Assembly (NCBI GenBank): GCA_024195585.1
Contig: SWBL01000405.1
Span: 1-40,458, forward strand
Source of the DNA: Aureobasidium sp. EXF-3400
Lineage: Eukaryota; Ascomycota; Dothideomycetes; Dothideales; Saccotheciaceae
DNA: 40,458 bases
Reading direction: 5' to 3'
Each line of letters opens with the position of its first letter. The first letter of the stretch is position 1. The position numbers were made by a program, and so were the translations under genes. Shown here one piece after another: positions 10,916-21,393 of this stretch. The notes under the pieces are model-generated. The model ran no database searches. It saw only the letters and a list, made by a program, of their open reading frames with translations, and was not told the DNA's origin.

Positions 10916-12239
10916 TGTGATGGTCGGTGTTGTGTGTTGTTGATATGTAGAGGTGGATGTGTTGGTGGTAGGTGAGAACCTTGTGCGCGTGTTGTGGTGT
11001 TGTGCTAGTGCAGTGAGGAAGGTCAAGGATTGTCGAGGGAAAGACTAGATAGTTGACAACAAACAATCGAGAATGAGTGAAAATGAAGAAGTGGCTGGGA
11101 GTCTTCCGTGGGTTGACCAGGGATCAGGAGCGAGGTCATTGTAGTGTCGTGCCGACATGACCTTCCTCCGCCGATGAAGCCAACCATCTGAGAAGACTGC
11201 CAAAAGACAAAATTTGATTGAGAAACGAGATGTGTCCATTGAGAGTTCGCTTGATAGACTCTCCTCGGACACGATCTGATTAGTGAGACGTCCAAGATGT
11301 TGACATTGTCAGGAAGAACAGATCAACGAAGAATGGTCCAATGAGCACGAAAACGTGGAAAGATATGCTACTAGTGTTTTACCTGCCTTTCCACAGTCGA
11401 ATACCAGCAACACGTCTATCAATCTGGCCATTTATTCCAGATAATCGGTGCTTTACCTTCTCCATATGTTAGTGCTGCTTTATAGTCCATTGAATGAATC
11501 ATCCCCTTCCCTTTTGCTACTTTCTTTGGTATACCCCTTCTGGTCTGCAGATGATGTTGCAGGATTTAAGCTTTGAGGTGGCTCTAGATGGTTCCTTATA
11601 ATGAACGTCATCTCTGGTTTTGAGGTGTGGTGTGCCAAAGTCCTGTTCTTTGAAGTGCTTTTATGGAAGCGGGCTAACACTATCTGTTGACTGGAGTTGT
11701 CTCACTGGTCGCGGCTTCCTCATTATTGCGTCCTAGAGAGAGTCCGGGCACGGAGTTGGATTTTACTCAATGCTGCCAGAGGTATACGCAAACTTACTAT
11801 ATGTGCTCTGTCTAGAGGTGTGTCATGGGAATTAGGCAAGCAGAGTAAGACGCATCTAGCAGAAGACGGGGAAGAAAGGAGGAGAATGAATAAAACGAAC
11901 CTGCGAAACCTACAGCGGACAACTGACTTGACACAAGAGTTCGTTGGATTTGTGTTTTATTCTTTTTTTGGGTTATGGCTCTAAGAAAAAAATGCTATCA
12001 ATACACAACAAGCAAGGAGAAGCGCTGAAAACCCAATATACAATGAGAAAGGAAAAGCACAAAAGCAGAATACCTCCAACGCCTCCATATTTTTTTGTGG
12101 TTCACAGTCCTCCTCAACGTTCGGTCTTGACGATACCGTCATGACTCTTGCGGTGTCTCTTCCTGGTTCTCTCACCGAGAGGCGTATAGTCACTCTGAAC
12201 AGCATTCAAAGTGGCTCCAGGCAAGGATGGTTCAGCCTC
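10916..12239. other. Intergenic; promoter of small gene and 3' flank of HMG gene
   Basis: Frames of up to 95 codons occur but none is convincing. The stretch 11930-12110 is A/T-rich and lies just downstream of the HMG gene stop, so it is probably its 3' untranslated region. Confidence 0.4.
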
Positions 12240-13476
12240 CTAAGCGTCACCACCAACGCTCTTGCGACCCTTCTTCTTCTCCTTCTTTTCCTTCTTTGCG
12301 CTGGCGGGAACCTCAGCAGGAGTAGAGGCGGGGACATCCTCTTCCTTGGCCTTGCGACCACGCTTCTTCTTGGGCTCTTCGGCGACGGCCTCGGCGTCGG
12401 TGGTCTTGCTCTTGCGCTTGTTGGAGCCGTTGACGGCGGTGAATGCACCCTTCTTAACGGGGCTGGATGTGGGAAGGGGAGGAGACGAAGCTGGGGGAGC
12501 GGCCTTCTTGCCGCGACCGCCCTTGACAGCAGACTTGGGAGTCTTGACTGGGGGAGGAGTGGGCTCCTTCTCTTCCTCTTCTGAGGTGCTGCCGTCGTCA
12601 GAGTCGTCGGACTCGACGGCAGCAGCGGCTTGGGCAGGCTCCTCATCTTCATCGGCATCAGGGCTAGCAGCAGCCGCAGCAGCAGATGCGCTGTTGGCCT
12701 TGAACTCGGCGAGCTCCTTGTTGTAGAGGTCACGCGAGGCAACGTAGGCGTCCTTGTATTTCTGGTATTCAAGTCAGTGATTGTGCTAATGCGAGCTCTC
12801 TGGAACGAACATACCTGCTTGACCTCCTCAGGCAGGGCGTTCCATCTCTTGGTACCCTCGGACGAGATCTCGCCTCTCTTCTGTTCAGGACCCAGCTCGG
12901 AGTGGATCTTCTCGCGGTTCTCACCCAGCCACAAGAGGTAAGCAGTGAGGGGACGCTTGGGCTGGTTGGGGTCTCTCTCGACCCTCTTTCTCTGCTTCTT
13001 CTCGGGAGCAGCAGGAGGGCCACCACCGATAGTAACAAGTTCGCCAGTCTGGAGGAATTTGCCGAGGTCGATCATGCTGGGATCGAGGTCGACGGTACCA
13101 CCAAGCCATGCATTGGAGTGATCAATGTAGGCGGTGATGGTGTTCTTGAGGGCATTGTCAAGGGCAACCCATGAGGTGATAAGCTGTTGTTGCTGTCAGT
13201 GTCGAGTCGTGGAGTTTGTGTGGTCGCGACGCGCTCGATCGAGGGAAGACGCGTCTGTCGCAACATGACCCAATTGCGCCCAACATGCGACGAGCTCAAT
13301 TCTGGTATAGATTGAGTCGCGAAGGTGAGCGCAACAGAAAGGCGACGCGACATTCAGGAAAAGAAACGTACTGCGTCGCGAGTGCGAGTAAACTCGCCTT
13401 TGTCAATGGTGACTTGCTGGAGATCCGGCTCGGGCTTGGGCGCGGCCTCGGGCTTGACTGACTTTGCACGAGGCAT
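12240..13476 (-). CDS. HMG-box chromatin protein
   Basis: Three exons (13476-13372, 13183-12815, 12761-12240) with introns of 188 bp (GTACGT...CAACAG) and 53 bp (GTATGT, CTGAC, CAG) give 331 aa. Phases are 0 at both junctions. Residues 1-35 are basic and Pro-rich. A helical conserved N-terminal region follows (ALDNALKNTITAYIDHSNAW, 44-63). The HMG box spans about 109-178 (NQPKRPLTAYLLWLGENR to KYKDAYVASRDLYNKEL) and carries the usual Pro/Trp/Tyr core. The tail has an Ala-rich and acidic stretch, then basic Lys-rich segments ending in KKKGRKSVGGDA. Such proteins bend DNA non-specifically and act in nuclear chromatin; paralogue identity is not assigned. The stop is TAG at 12242-12240. Confidence 0.92.
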
Positions 13477-13830
13477 TGTCGCGTCAAAATGTTGATGAGA
13501 TGGTTAGAATAAAAAAAGTTGGAACAAAAAGTTGGAGGAAGGAGGAAGAAAGAAAGAGGAGGCTGGATAGCGCGTGTGCGTAGGGCGATCAAGCGTGATT
13601 TTTGTTTGGGGATTAACCGTCCTTTCGACCTTTTGACCAGCATTGACCAACTTTGCTTAAACCCAGCCTGCTTGAACACTCCACCCCTGTCCATTCTGTC
13701 ATTACCAAAGATAACTCTGTTCACCCATAAAAAATCAAAATGGTATCATCGCAACTTTACCTAACCTTTCCATGAACGCCAGCCAGCCTGTCAACGTGGC
13801 TCTTGAGTGATCGCAGAGACTGAACGCTTA
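13477..13830. promoter_or_regulatory. Promoter and 5' leader of the HMG gene
   Basis: A 354-bp interval between two minus-strand genes. It contains a T-rich tract on the minus strand directly upstream of the HMG ATG (about 13500-13565), typical of fungal promoters. No defined box is seen. Confidence 0.35.
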
Positions 13831-14332
13831 TCAGACGTATTGAGGAGGTCCTTGCGGTGGTTTGTATTGCTGAGGTGGAGCCCCATAAGGCTGCTGCGGT
13901 TGCATCGGAATTGCTTGTGGATTGTTCATCATTTGTTGAACATCTGGTCGATGCCTGGACTTTATCAGTATAGTCTCCCATGACATGGAGATATGAACAT
14001 ACATGACGTCTTGGTAGAAGTGGCAGATGTGGCAACCAACTTCATGGTATGGCTTGAAGGAGAATGGAATGACGGGCTATCAAGTCGTGTCAATACTGCA
14101 AAGAAGACTGCGAATATTTGTCAGACAATACTTACAACGAAGCAGAACGTGAACCACTCCCATCGCTTGTAGATTTTTGCGCTGAAATTACCACAATTCT
14201 GCAGGTTCGTCAGTCGTTGCTATGTCTATTGTCGTGACCCCTGCAACATACTTGGCATTGCGCTGTTATGTTCTCGTAACCCTGTAGCAGGGAGTTGAAG
14301 GTATGAGTTCCGCAGGTAAAGATGAAGGCCAT
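13831..14332 (-). CDS. Zinc-ribbon microprotein (zinc_ribbon_15-like)
   Basis: I assembled this gene from four short exons: 14332-14252, 14198-14136, 14076-14003 and 13954-13831. The introns are 53, 59 and 48 bp with GTATGT, GTAAGT and GTATGT donors, and the frame is kept across all junctions. The product is 113 aa. CQNC (C26, C29) and CHIC (C63, C66) flank a hydrophobic block (RWEWFTFCFVPVIPFSF), the layout of a small fungal zinc-ribbon family in which the hydrophobic block is conserved. The tail is Gln/Pro/Tyr-rich (QQPYGAPPQQYKPPQG). No function is established that I know of. The small size and introns make it easy to miss. It is divergent from the sideroflexin gene. Confidence 0.82.
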
Positions 14333-14786
14333 CTCTGCTGATGTTGTCTGTAAGTCTGTGAAAACGGATGGAGGGAAGTAATCAGAAGGTTGTTGTCGCT
14401 CGTGTTATTGAACATTGGATTGCGTCGCGCGCTTGTTTCGTCGTCATCACATGCTCGCTGAGCCATTCTTGGTGGCCAAGCGCCCAGATCCAATTGCAGC
14501 GTAGAACATGTCGATACAGTCGTGAAGCTTCATCTCTCCATCGACTCATATATACTATCAAATCTTTGTAGAATACACAATTTCATTCCCCATGTATCTA
14601 GTTGTCCAGAGTCATGACCCAGATGGTTCGGCAACCCTCGGCCAGTCAAACCAAAGAAGCTTTGACTTTGACCGCATTTGCGGCTTGCAGCGGTCGTGTC
14701 TCCCAGCAACTCCACACAAGCCATTGCCGACCGAGACCACGACTTTTTTTTGAAGCCGCGTCTCGTGCCATCATCGTATATCAACC
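14333..14786. promoter_or_regulatory. Bidirectional promoter: zinc-ribbon gene and sideroflexin
   Basis: These 454 bp separate two divergent start codons. A TATATACTATC sequence lies at about 14549-14559. Frames within are short. Shared regulation of the two genes is possible but not shown by the sequence. Confidence 0.4.
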
Positions 14787-16024
14787 ATGTCAGCCTCACT
14801 TCCTGGCAACCGCGCCCTACCAGCATCGCAATATGACCTGGACACATACTGGGGGCGCGTGAGGCACTCTGCCAACTTGTCCGATCCCAGGTAAGGAATT
14901 GACGTGTGCACGTTACTGCACTTATCTCCTTTATCATGATCTCGTATATTACCTCTCGTATACAATTCCAACAACTTTGGTCGTTTTCAGAAACAAAAAG
15001 AAACAGCCTTATGAGAATGCATCTTGTGAGTTCAGTCGGCTAATTCGTCATCAACAACAGAACCTTGTTCACCTCATCTGCTGGTCTCGAACATGCAAAG
15101 GACTTGGTCACATCGTACAAGCAAGGCAAGGTCCAATCCATGACTCCCGAACTGTGGAAAGCAAAGAAGGTCATCGATGCCACTCTCCATCCTGGTATGT
15201 TGCAATCTTCTCTTATTTGACCGCATACAATTAACGGAGAAATATCAGACACCGGCGAAAAGGTCCTCCTCCCCTTCCGCATGTCCGCCTACATCTTCTC
15301 GAACCTGGTCGTGACAGCTGGTATGCTCACTCCCAACCTTAGCACGGCTGGCACATTGGGCTGGCAGATCGCCAACCAGTCTCTCAACGTTGCCATCAAC
15401 TCTTCCAACGCCAACAAGTCAATTCCTCTCTCCACTTCAACTATGGTGCAATCCTACTTCCTTGCTGTCGGCGCAAGTTGTGGTGTCGCTCTTGGCCTCA
15501 ACTCAATCGTTCCTCGCCTGAAGCGTGTCAGCCCTAACACCAAGATGCTTCTCGGTAGACTGGTTCCTTTCGCTGCTGTGGCTAGTGCAGGTGTGTTGAA
15601 CGTATTCCTCATGCGTGGAGAGGAGATCCGCATGGGTATCGACGTGTTCCCTACCGAGACTGAGGCACAGAAGCTCAAGCGTGAGGAAGCCGGTCAACCT
15701 CTGCAATCGCTTGGAAAGTCGAGAAAGGCAGCCACTCTTGCTGTTGGCGAGACTGCTATCTCCAGAGTGATTAACGCTACCCCTATCATGGTTTTGCCTC
15801 CTCTGTTGCTGGTTCGTCTGCAGAAGACCCAGTGGTTGCAACAGAGACCTAGAATGGTTACCCCTGTCAACTTGGGTTTGATCTTTGCTACCAGTGTTTT
15901 CGCCCTACCTTTGGCTTTGGCTATTTTCCCGCAGAGACAGGCTGTCAAGGCTGACACTTTGGAGGCTGAGTTCCACGGTCGCGCGGGTGACGATGGCTGT
16001 GTTGAGTTCAATAGAGGTATTTAG
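14787..16024 (+). CDS. FSF1: Sideroflexin (mitochondrial inner-membrane amino acid carrier)
   Basis: Three exons (14787-14890, 15061-15194, 15249-16024) with 170-bp and 54-bp introns give 337 aa. Frame continuity across both junctions yields the family text DPRTLFTSSAGLEHAKDL and LHPDTGEKVLLPFRMSAY. The conserved middle (GWQIANQSLNVAINSSNANK, residues near 105-125), the membrane segments, the region RVINATPIMVLPP, and a C-terminal EFNRGI (family ends in FN+G) identify sideroflexin. Human SFXN1 imports serine into mitochondria for one-carbon metabolism; the yeast homologue is Fsf1. Length is usual for the family. The retained first intron contains frames that look open but do not fit the family sequence. 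Confidence 0.95.
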
Positions 16025-16534
16025 AAGGGGAGGGCTCAAATATATTTGCACCAGGTTAAAGAGATCGATGGTTTCAAGACATTGGGGTTCGGTAGGGTTG
16101 GTATAGGGAATAGAGTCGTCTACTTAGGATACAATCCTCTGATGTGATATTACACAATTTCTGTTGCACTTTAAATCGGTTCAATTGTGGAAGCGTGTTG
16201 CGACAAGATCAAGTCTTCGAGAAGTGTCGCCAGAGAGTTTGCAGTCACACTATAGCGAAACGTGTTGCCTGGAAAGTACTAAGCTGTGTGATTGACCGTG
16301 TTGGGTAGGCGTATTGATCTTACCACGTTAGAAGTTCAATCCCACTCATCCGCAATTCCACCAACACCTCTTGGTTGCACACCTGGACGATAACACCAAA
16401 ATATGCAGCAAGATCATAGCCAACTCTGGCAGCGCAACAAAAAATATATCGCTGCTTCCATGTCGCAGATCAACACTGTAGGGCATACCGAGCATGGTGG
16501 AACATCCTACTATGTTCAAAAGTGCAAAAGGAAA
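16025..16534. other. 3' flank of sideroflexin, no gene seen
   Basis: Likely 3' untranslated region on the left, then plain intergenic DNA up to the tRNA-Arg-like gene. Confidence 0.4.
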
Positions 16535-16641
16535 CGACGAACTAGGGACTCGAACCCTAAACCTTCAGTGAATCATCTAAGTGAAACTTGAGTATTCGGT
16601 GTTACCGAAAACTGACGCGCTACCATTGCGCCAGTTAAGTC
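16535..16641 (-). tRNA. tRNA-Arg(UCG)-like, with 34-nt intron and mispaired acceptor stem
   Basis: On the minus strand, the D-arm GCGC-AATGGTA-GCGC, anticodon stem TCAGT/ACTGA and T-arm TAGGG-TTCGAGT-CCCTA are perfect. The anticodon loop reads TT-TCG-G, then a 34-nt intron at 16604-16571, then C. The intron contains CCGAA, which can pair with the TTCGG of the anticodon loop, as nuclear tRNA introns usually do. The acceptor is odd. The 3' strand GTTCGTC needs a 5' GACGAAC, but the sequence gives GACTTAAC, one base too long with a mismatch in the middle. It is either a functional gene with an internal loop in the stem or a recent pseudogene. Confidence 0.65.
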
Positions 16642-17629
16642 GGTATGTTGAAGGGTTTGTATAGCCAAGAATCACGTGAAATTTTGCTTGCAAATTGACG
16701 TGTTAGTACTATAGAAAGTATTAGAAGCGAAAAAGGTGTTAGCAGGGACTCGAGCTCCATCATTGTCGTGGTATATCGATAAGAAATTGTAACGTTAGAT
16801 GTAGGTTACGAGGTGTAATGGGAGAGCATTATAGTGATGATGAGATATTAAGCTAGGTAAATAAACAAATGTATAGCAAGTATTGCAAGTGCGAGATTAA
16901 GATGGTTGTAAATATATCAAGGCATGAGCATCTTGTCACTTGCATTGTAATCAACAGCATTGATGGCTTGGCACTTACCGGCATCCTACTTGTGTTCTCA
17001 AATGAAGTGATTCCATACGAATACGACACACAAAATTCGGGCTTGGCAGGGTTTTCTCACCAAAACTTGTGTTCGTATGGAAACGCTGCAGCTGAGAGTG
17101 CAAGTAGTAATTGCATACATGTAGATCAGTGCTCAACGAATGTTCGGCAGAGGGGAGATGCGAAATGTTCATGAAGTCCCATAACTGTTTGTGTGGGAAA
17201 GATGAATCGACACCGGTAATGTAGCGGAGAACCTAGAGGTTGTATGGCAGTGAAGACAGAACTGAGATTGAGACCTCGAATACAGACAAGCATAAAATTC
17301 AGAGACAAACAACATACGAAAGGTGCACATAGTTGCACGATAACACAGAGCAAAGCGGAGGCAAATGTTTCAGTTGCACTTTTCCCAGATTTGCAACATT
17401 TGCTATTCTTCACAATGCCTTGGTATCATAAAACTCCAAGACAGTCGAAGAATTCATCACGAGAAAGAGAAAGAACATAACAAAAGGTAAGTCCAGACTC
17501 TAGTCACTTATACAAGTTAGCACGCAGCTGGCTGAGACAGTCGAAAATGTGTCTCTTTGTATCACGGCATACCTTGGATAATAGATATCATTATTCTGTT
17601 GGCCCAGCTCTTGCTAAAGCTCAACGACA
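16642..17629. other. Intergenic, AT-richer, no gene seen
   Basis: Frames up to 101 codons on both strands have poor coding character. Nothing recognised. The promoter of the orphan gene at 17630 must lie at the right side. Confidence 0.4.
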
Positions 17630-18409
17630 ATGGCGGACGAAAAGCATGGACAGCACCAAGAGCAAATGTTGCAAAAAAGACTAGAGGACAGCTCAAAGTT
17701 GGAGAGGGAGTTATCACGCCGCTCCAGAGGCAAGACCACTATACCAGAGTCTTCATCGCCAAACAAGGATTCCTCGTCAGCCACAATCACAGATCAGCCT
17801 GCACTGGCCATGAAAGAGGCCCCCATCGACGAACTCCACGATTGTGCATCCAATGAACTGCGAAAAAGCTCAAGGAAGCGAAAAGCCCGTGTTGAATCCG
17901 CTTCTAGAGTCCTGTCTTCCGGCATCGCACCCAAAGCCAAAGTGACACCCAAGAGAAAAGCCTCAACCAAGCGAGCTCAGAAGAACCATCAATCTGGAGA
18001 CAAGAGACATGGAAGCCTTATAGACTTCGAAGAGCAAGTTATCGACAGCCAAGATAAGATGAGAACCATTAGCGACCATTGGGCCTTCCACGAGTCTTCA
18101 CAGTTGAGGGAGGCACTGCGAATTAACAACGCACATCAAGCATCAACTCAATCTCTTGCATGCAGAATATTTGGTATTCCTGAACAACCATTAGCCGTGA
18201 CTTCCAACGTCGGTGCAAGAGGAACAAGGGTGGAACACATGAGTCTATCCATCGCTGCTTACGATGCCGCTCAAACTCTCAGTGGACCATCTCTTAATGG
18301 TCTGCAATTTGGCGCTTGGTCTTTCGGAGGACCGCTTCCCGATGACACACCATTCGCTGGCTGGCCTTTTGCTGGTACACCGCTCGCGACACCACCTGTC
18401 TATGATTAA
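17630..18409 (+). CDS. Orphan basic protein, first part of an interrupted frame
   Basis: The frame encodes 259 aa from the ATG at 17630 (context CGACAATGGCG) to TAA at 18407-18409. The N-terminal third is Glu/Lys/Arg-rich and may form a coiled coil. Residues 80-125 are strongly basic (RKSSRKRKARVES, KAKVTPKRKASTKRAQK) and could be a nuclear localisation or DNA-binding segment. The C-terminal third is Gly/Pro/Phe-rich with three GWPF/AWSF-like repeats (FGAWSFGGPL, FAGWPFAGTPL). No domain is recognised. The same frame stays open for 186 more codons after the single stop (see next entry), so this may be one gene with an unrecognised intron or a nonsense allele. Confidence 0.6.
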   Translation: MADEKHGQHQEQMLQKRLEDSSKLERELSRRSRGKTTIPESSSPNKDSSSATITDQPALAMKEAPIDELHDCASNELRKSSRKRKARVESASRVLSSGIAPKAKVTPKRKASTKRAQKNHQSGDKRHGSLIDFEEQVIDSQDKMRTISDHWAFHESSQLREALRINNAHQASTQSLACRIFGIPEQPLAVTSNVGARGTRVEHMSLSIAAYDAAQTLSGPSLNGLQFGAWSFGGPLPDDTPFAGWPFAGTPLATPPVYD

Positions 18410-18967
18410 GGCCCCATTTCGCTGACCACAACTCAAGAACTCGGTCTACCTCTCACTAGCTTACCTTCTAGCTCATGCGCTATTAATCCCACGCTCATGG
18501 ACCCTATGCTCATGGACCCTATGCTGATGGACCCTATGCTCATGGACCCTATGCTCATGGATCCTATGCTCACGGACCCGACGCTCATGGACCCAGCTGC
18601 TACTACTTCCATCTCCGAGCCTGTCGCTGTTCAGGCTCCGACTGAAGACACACAATGGGCTGGCCTCGACGCCGACGAGCAAGCAGTCCAGCAAAGACGC
18701 ATGAACATGACAGCTTCGGAACGCGGTCAGAATGGTCTTCTACACTACTATCACAAGGACCTACAAGGAGTTGTAATCGGCGACTTGTGGATGACAGCTC
18801 CGGAGCGAACCAAATTTCGGCAGAAACAGCGCCGCCTTGGCGCACCTGTTAGGCAAGCGTCTCATGTTCAAGCCAGTCATCAATCGGAAGACGAGGTGGT
18901 GCGTACAGATGCTGGTTCTCAGCAAGGCTCCAAAGCAAGTCGGAAGAAATCACAGGCACAGAACTGA
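18410..18967 (+). CDS. Second part of the interrupted orphan frame
   Basis: Directly after the TAA, the same reading frame runs on for 185 codons to a TGA at 18965-18967. The first 29 codons are Thr/Ser/Leu-rich. The MDPML pentapeptide repeat follows (18491-18595), then a soluble region QWAGLDADEQAVQQRRMN, LHYYHKDLQGVVIGDLWM, and a basic tail (APERTKFRQKQRRLG, KASRKKSQAQN). If translated alone it would start at the repeat Met at 18497 (156 aa). Continuity of frame suggests it belongs to the 17630 gene through a short intron, stop read-through, or before a nonsense mutation. One in-frame choice is a 63-bp intron at 18375-18437 (GTACAC donor, CTGACC branch, AAG acceptor), which is weak. Confidence 0.5.
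   Translation, partial: GPISLTTTQELGLPLTSLPSSSCAINPTLMDPMLMDPMLMDPMLMDPMLMDPMLTDPTLMDPAATTSISEPVAVQAPTEDTQWAGLDADEQAVQQRRMNMTASERGQNGLLHYYHKDLQGVVIGDLWMTAPERTKFRQKQRRLGAPVRQASHVQASHQSEDEVVRTDAGSQQGSKASRKKSQAQN
18491..18595 (+). repeat. 15-bp coding minisatellite, seven units
   Basis: Seven units of ATGCTCATGGACCCT lie in tandem, each 15 bp with 0-3 changes. The first, sixth and last units differ at the first codon (ACG) or at one or two other sites. They translate as repeated M/T-L-M-D-P. Being a multiple of three, gain or loss of units keeps the frame. Confidence 0.9.
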
Positions 18968-19693
18968 GGGAGGGTTTCCAAAAGCGGTAAGCGGGAGGCA
19001 TGGTTTGAGCGACAATACTTTCCACGGAAAGCCTGCTCAGAATGTAGTGCTCGACATGGTTTCATCGACGTATGAATGGAGGAAGATCTGAAGGCAAAGA
19101 GAAGTGGAGTGCAAGGTAGTATGGAGTTGCAGCAGGGAGGACTCCGCATCGCATCGACCAATCGGAGGCCGAATGTTGTTATGCTGTCAATTTCTCTCTG
19201 GCTTTTGCAAGTTTTCAATATAGGAATTGGTTTTTCGTTTCAGTCTCTTTCTCAATAAAGCAGTGTGTAATATGCTATATCACAACTTTCGTCTGACACA
19301 GGGGCTGAGTGTGACATAATGGTTTGATGAACAGATCACAAGCGGAGTTTATGAAGTCACCAAGCTTTTTTCTCTCTCTTTCTTCTTTCCAAAAAAGAGT
19401 CTCAAAGGCGAAAAGTAAAACAGATAGGAATGATCACTGAACTATGGCTTTTGGTGCAGAGGAAGCAAAATAAGATATAGAGAGTAGATTGATTGCAGTG
19501 AGTCATATGTTATACTATGTAGGAATGGTGAAGATCAATTTGGTTTGATGTAACGAATGACTGTGCCCCAGATGGAGGGGTAAGGCGTGTGGGAGGCACG
19601 CAAATGTTTTTCTGGAGAGCCTCTGACTCAGCGAAGGTCTGGACCTAGCTTCAGCATCACCACTGACTGGACGAGGTAAGAGGTGGAAGGTGA
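18968..19693. other. Convergent intergenic region, no gene seen
   Basis: Two genes point into this stretch. It holds A/T-rich likely 3' untranslated sequence and no convincing frame. Confidence 0.4.
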
Positions 19694-20563
19694 CTAGAAG
19701 AATCTGGGTGTGTCGGGAGGAGCAGAGCTCTCGGCCTCGCTCTCAGCTTCCTTACCGACTGGGACAAGATAGAAGTCAGCTTGCTGATACAAGAGCATGA
19801 AGAAAGACGAACTTACGTCCGATGCTCAGGTTGGAGGTTCTTCTTCTCTTCTCAGGACGTGCAGGAGACGAGGCTCCCGAGGTCGCGGATGTGCCGGAAG
19901 GTGAGGAAATGGCAGATTTGAGACGCCAGTTCTTGAACTTCTTGAACACGCGCTCGACAGCACGTCTCGCGGCATCCTCATCGCCGTCGTAGCGATCAGC
20001 AAGCAGGCTCCAGTCGAACTGCACAAGGTTCATCAGCAGAAGTGTATATAGTATGTGACGATTATGCTTACCACGTCCTCGATCTCGATCAGAGCTCCGA
20101 ATACTCTCTCCACATCTTCCTTGTCAGCCGCGTTGAGGACGGGGAAGACACGAGGACGGCGAGTACGCTTGGGAGTGGGACCCGTCGAAGAAGCTGGAGA
20201 AGAGGGGTCCTGAGGCTTGTCGAAAGTAAGGACCTCAGTGAGGGCCTCAGAGGAGGGCTTGTCATCAGTGCTCACTCCTTGAGCAGCCTCAGGAGAGGGC
20301 TTAGGTGCGATGTCAGTGCTGATGATGATGGGCTTGGATCCAGAGCTGTCACTGCCGGGGTGAGCGGCCTGAGTGGCCTCCGAAGAAGGCATGGGTACGT
20401 TGGTGGAGTGGCCGCTACTGAGCTTAGAACCAGAGACGTCTTGGTCGGTGTGAGCGGCATCCGTGATGTTAGAAGAGGGCTTCGGCAACATGGTGTTGGT
20501 GTTGGTGTTGTTGTCGTTGTTGCTATCGAGATCGGGCTCAGAGTCGTCTCTGTAGGCAGCCAT
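19694..20563 (-). CDS. Hypothetical protein with C-terminal Myb-like helical region
   Basis: Three exons (20563-20072, 20018-19817, 19758-19694), introns of 53 and 58 bp with GTAAGC and GTAAGT donors, give 252 aa. Residues 1-135 are disordered (Asp/Asn/Thr/Ser/Pro-rich, with repeated PSSEA and KPSPEAA segments). A basic patch PKRTRRPRVFP precedes a predicted helical unit built across the first splice: ADKEDVERVFGALIEIEDV joined to FDWSLLADRYDGDEDAARR and VFKKFKNWRLK. Spaced Trp and the W-x-x-L-A pattern recall small Myb/SANT-like units of ascomycetes, but this is only a resemblance. The tail has RPEKRRRTSNL and an acidic end. The Met at 20563 follows a likely leader; an upstream Met at 20785 would add 74 unlikely residues. 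Confidence 0.78.
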
Positions 20564-21393
20564 GTTTCTTGAAGGATTGAGTATGGGAGAAGGGTACAAA
20601 TAAGATTCAGATGGAAGGTAAGGTCTGATGGAAGATGGACAAAGCAAGAAGGATCTCCCTTCATGATAAAATGAGCCAAGTGAACGGAATATACCTAGCC
20701 AGAGACAACGCGTCCAATCAATGACATATGCCACCAATGGCCGACTTGCCGATAATCCTGTTTGAACCAAACGCAGCTGAAACAAGAAGAGCGGAGAGTG
20801 CCCTTGGAATGGTACGCTGCTGCACTAGCAAGGTAAGGGCCATTTGTCAGTATCGACGAGCGTTTGCTTCGCGATGAGATTACCATGTTGCAATTTTCCA
20901 TCCTCGTAGGGGAGTATTCTGGTATACGACAAGTCACGCCTAGCTCCCAAGGTGGACAAGGCGGTAGGGGTTGCGATATGCAGGCACCCGGCTTGCCAGG
21001 TCCAACAGTTCTTTGCGCAGGATCATTGCTGGAATTGATATCGACGGATCTTCCTATTTTTGTCCCTGCATATGATCTGTCGATGGATAAAACGATGAAC
21101 AAGTTGTGTCGAGCGACGTTAGATTTGCAAATATGATCAGTAACAGACTGGCCACTGCAGAGCTCGTGGCCCAATTGAGAAAATGCCCCAGCCACTCTGC
21201 TGTGACAGGTGCTGTGTCATCATAACCATATTAGCTAACAAATTGGATCAGAATCACGCAGTCTACGGGGGAGAGATAGCAAGAAAGACAATCGCTGTCA
21301 AGGAACAATCTGTGGTTGTTGAGACCGAGGAAAAAACTGGCCAAAGCCTAGCCAACGTAACTTGTAGTTTCCGTAACGAAGTCATTGCGCGTA
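20564..21393. other. Intergenic, promoter of the 20563 gene
   Basis: Frames of 90-166 codons occur in both directions but lack domains. They overlap each other antisense, and none has convincing splice sites. I do not call a gene. Confidence 0.4.

Noticed and set aside
16744..16765. GGGACTCGAGCTCC resembling a second tRNA T-arm near the tRNA-Arg-like gene
   Set aside because: The stem does not pair and no D- or anticodon arm is present at the right distance.
20695..21195. 166-codon minus-strand frame
   Set aside because: No domain, poor composition, and opposed by an equally long plus-strand frame.
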